From Pseudomonas marginalis (GTDB lineage: Bacteria; Pseudomonadota; Gammaproteobacteria; Pseudomonadales; Pseudomonadaceae): a stretch of DNA of 33,953 nucleotides. A model generated the notes under the pieces. The model ran no database searches, had not been told where the DNA came from, and saw nothing but the letters and a program-made list of their open reading frames with translations. Shown here in pieces: positions 32,995-33,953 of the stretch (position 1 is its first letter; the number at the start of each line of letters is the position of its first letter). The position numbers were made by a program, and so were the translations under genes. The stretch is taken from assembly GCF_001645105.1 (NCBI RefSeq), contig NZ_LKEG01000062.1, positions 1 to 33,953 on the forward strand, read 5' to 3'.

Positions 32995-33048
32995 AAGGGT
33001 GCTTTACATTAGGTTTGGATTATTGCCGTGTCAAGGGTGCTTTACATT
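32995..33048. promoter_or_regulatory. 16-bp direct repeat framing the promoter, candidate operator pair
   Basis: AAGGGTGCTTTACATT occurs at 32995-33010 and again, identically, at 33033-33048. Start to start is 38 bp, so the copies are not on an exact whole number of 10.5-bp turns. One copy covers most of the -10 and the start site, the other touches the -35. This layout suits autorepression by the XRE protein. Confidence 0.7.
33006..33034 (-). promoter_or_regulatory. Sigma-70 promoter of the membrane protein/XRE operon
   Basis: On the minus strand TTGACA (plus 33029-33034) is followed after exactly 17 bases by TAATGT (plus 33006-33011). Transcription would start near 32999, about 22 bases before the ATG at 32977. 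The -35 is perfect and the -10 is weak. The promoter elements lie within or at the edge of the direct repeats listed separately. Confidence 0.62.
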
Positions 33049-33068
33049 GGGGGTGGCAGACGTAAAAA

Positions 33069-33086
33069 AACCACCCGCAGGTGGTT
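33069..33086 (-). terminator. Intrinsic terminator of queD
   Basis: Read on the minus strand, AACCACC-tgcg-GGTGGTT is followed by a run of T residues (plus-strand A-run 33064-33070). It lies just past the queD stop at 33104. The strong stem and T-run make this the clearest terminator in the window. Confidence 0.88.
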
Positions 33087-33103
33087 CTTCAACGCGCAAT
33101 CGC

Positions 33104-33460
33104 TTACTCGCCGCGATAGATGCAACCGCTGGTGCAAGTCTCGTGGATGCGAATCGCACTGAGCTCAGGCAGCAGGGGTTTCAACTCATTCCAGATCCAC
33201 TTGGCCAGCACTTCGCTGGTCGGGTTTTCCAGGCCTGGGATGTCATTGAGGTAGTTGTGGTCGAGACGTTCATAGAGCGGTTTGAAAATCGCCTTGATCT
33301 CCGAGAAGTCGCGAATCCAGCCGGTATGGGGATCGAGGTCGCCGCTCAGGTGGATCGCCACCTTGAACGAATGCCCGTGCAGGCGCCCGCATTTATGGCC
33401 TTCCGGTACGTGGGGCAGGCGGTGGGCGGATTCGAATGTAAATTCCTTGAAGATTTCCAC
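33104..33460 (-). CDS. queD: 6-carboxy-5,6,7,8-tetrahydropterin synthase
   Basis: 118 residues from a GTG at 33460. It converts dihydroneopterin triphosphate to 6-carboxytetrahydropterin in queuosine (preQ0) synthesis. Zinc ligands: His13 in FESAHRLP and the two His of GRLHGHSF. The catalytic Cys is in GHKCGRLHGH, and DHNYLND and the final HETCTSGCIYRGE are conserved. No strong ribosome site precedes the GTG, but the protein start matches the family. It is monocistronic, with its own terminator. Confidence 0.95.
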   Translation of the reverse strand: MEIFKEFTFESAHRLPHVPEGHKCGRLHGHSFKVAIHLSGDLDPHTGWIRDFSEIKAIFKPLYERLDHNYLNDIPGLENPTSEVLAKWIWNELKPLLPELSAIRIHETCTSGCIYRGE

Positions 33461-33548
33461 AGTGTTTTCAGCTCGGTCGGTGTCTGGCAGGCGGCGAGTT
33501 TAACAGCTTGATCCCTTGGCGCGCATACCGTCCCTCGCTGTATAGGTA

Positions 33549-33612
33549 TCTACACGACTCTGGGTACGGCGCTGGACCTGTGGCGAGGGAGCTTGCTCCC
33601 GCCGGCGGCCTG
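33549..33612. repeat. REP-containing 64-bp repeat, copy 1
   Basis: Contains the REP hairpin core GGGAGCTTGCTCCC and the flank GCCGGCGGCCTG. It matches copy 2 (33733-33796) at 60 of 64 positions in the same orientation. Confidence 0.9.
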
Positions 33613-33650
33613 ACAGCTGACCACAATCTAACGGTTACCCCGCGATCCAA

Positions 33651-33680
33651 ATGTGGGAGGGGGCTTGCTCCCGATAGCGG
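33651..33680. repeat. REP element between the two copies
   Basis: GTGGGAGGGGGCTTGCTCCC followed by GATAGCGG, a different REP subtype from the flanking 64-bp copies. It is recognised from its form in Pseudomonas intergenic regions. Confidence 0.8.
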
Positions 33681-33732
33681 TGTGTCAGTCGATTCATCAG
33701 GTGACTGATTCAGCGCCATCGGGGCTTGGGCA

Positions 33733-33796
33733 TCTACACAATTCTGGCTATGGCGCTGGACCTGTGGCGAGGGAGCTTGCTCCCGCCGGCGGCCTG
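33733..33796. repeat. REP-containing 64-bp repeat, copy 2
   Basis: Direct repeat of 33549-33612, with four substitutions clustered in its first 19 bases. Start-to-start distance is 184 bp. Confidence 0.9.
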
Positions 33797-33839
33797 GTAG
33801 ACGATCAGGATGTTGGATCAGACCGGGTACATATCCGTT

Positions 33840-33953
33840 AGTTAGGTAACGGCTGCTATGGGTTCCGCTTTTACAGCGGCTCACTTTTGAAAAGCGCAAA
33901 AGTAAGCAAAACGCTCTTGCCCCAACACTCGGCACCTCGCTCACGCTCGGTGT
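33840..33953. repeat. Probable dispersed Pseudomonas intergenic repeat, cut by the window edge
   Basis: The stretch from GGTAACGGCTGC through GCTTTTACAGCGG, AAAGTAAGCAAAACGC and ACCTCGCTCACGCTCGG resembles a sequence I remember as widely scattered between genes of fluorescent pseudomonads, often mis-annotated as short proteins. It continues beyond the window. Recognition is from memory only. Confidence 0.4.

Larger units (their letters stand above)
33461..33953. other. Gene-free region rich in Pseudomonas repeats
   Basis: About 490 bp with no credible gene. It holds two near-identical 64-bp repeats, a third REP-like element between them and, at the right edge, a stretch resembling a common dispersed sequence of fluorescent pseudomonads (separate entries). 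The queD promoter should lie in the first 60-80 bp, but I could not assign it. Confidence 0.75.

Noticed and set aside
33468..33944. 158-codon open frame on the minus strand at the right end
   Set aside because: It runs across REP elements and dispersed repeats; such frames are chance products of the repeats.
1..33953. tRNA, rRNA or CRISPR array
   Set aside because: No cloverleaf-like tRNA, rRNA signature or regularly spaced repeat array was seen. The only short regular repeats are REPs and the XRE operator pair.

Overview
The window looks like a chromosomal segment of a Pseudomonas of the P. fluorescens group. The evidence is the gene families (InhA-type isonitrile hydratase, GlxA-type regulator, BphP phytochrome, CodB/PucR/CodA, QueD), REP elements of the GAGGGAGCTTGCTCCC type, HrpL-type promoters and high-GC coding sequence. 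No rRNA, tRNA, CRISPR array or transposase was seen.

Left part (1-7.9 kb) is ordinary accessory metabolism and signalling. It holds inhA divergent from a GlxA-family regulator, a complete bacteriophytochrome histidine kinase without a neighbouring heme oxygenase, an alpha/beta hydrolase, and a GH15 glycosidase overlapping an SDR dehydrogenase.

Middle part (8.0-27.4 kb) is a run of accessory loci concerned with interactions. (a) 8165-15340, probably extended by 15437-16081, is a tightly packed operon: HAD phosphatase, extended transaldolase, PAPS-type sulfotransferase, SDR, saccharopine-dehydrogenase-like oxidoreductase, glycine N-methyltransferase-like methylase, MFS transporter and a dedicated APS kinase, followed by a CGNR zinc-finger protein. 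Four junctions are ATGA overlaps. I read it as a biosynthetic cluster for a small sulfated, or sulfate-activated, polyol or amino-polyol. I do not recognise it as a described cluster. (b) 16221-18734 carries three consecutive genes, each behind its own exact hrp box (GGAACC-N15/16-CCACNNA). Two encode related repeat proteins and one a short Ser/Thr-rich protein, so they are candidate type III secretion substrates. (c) An MFS gene and a DapF-fold protein lacking both catalytic cysteines flank a very long intergenic hairpin. (d) 21583-27374 is an orphan type VI module: VgrG, DUF4123 adaptor, lipoprotein (probable immunity protein) and class 3 lipase effector.

Right part (27.4-33.95 kb) holds the cytosine operon codB-pucR-codA, then a four-gene leftward operon (small membrane protein, XRE regulator, GNAT, NUDIX) whose promoter is framed by a 16-bp direct repeat. 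queD with a good terminator follows, and then a gene-free stretch of REP repeats.
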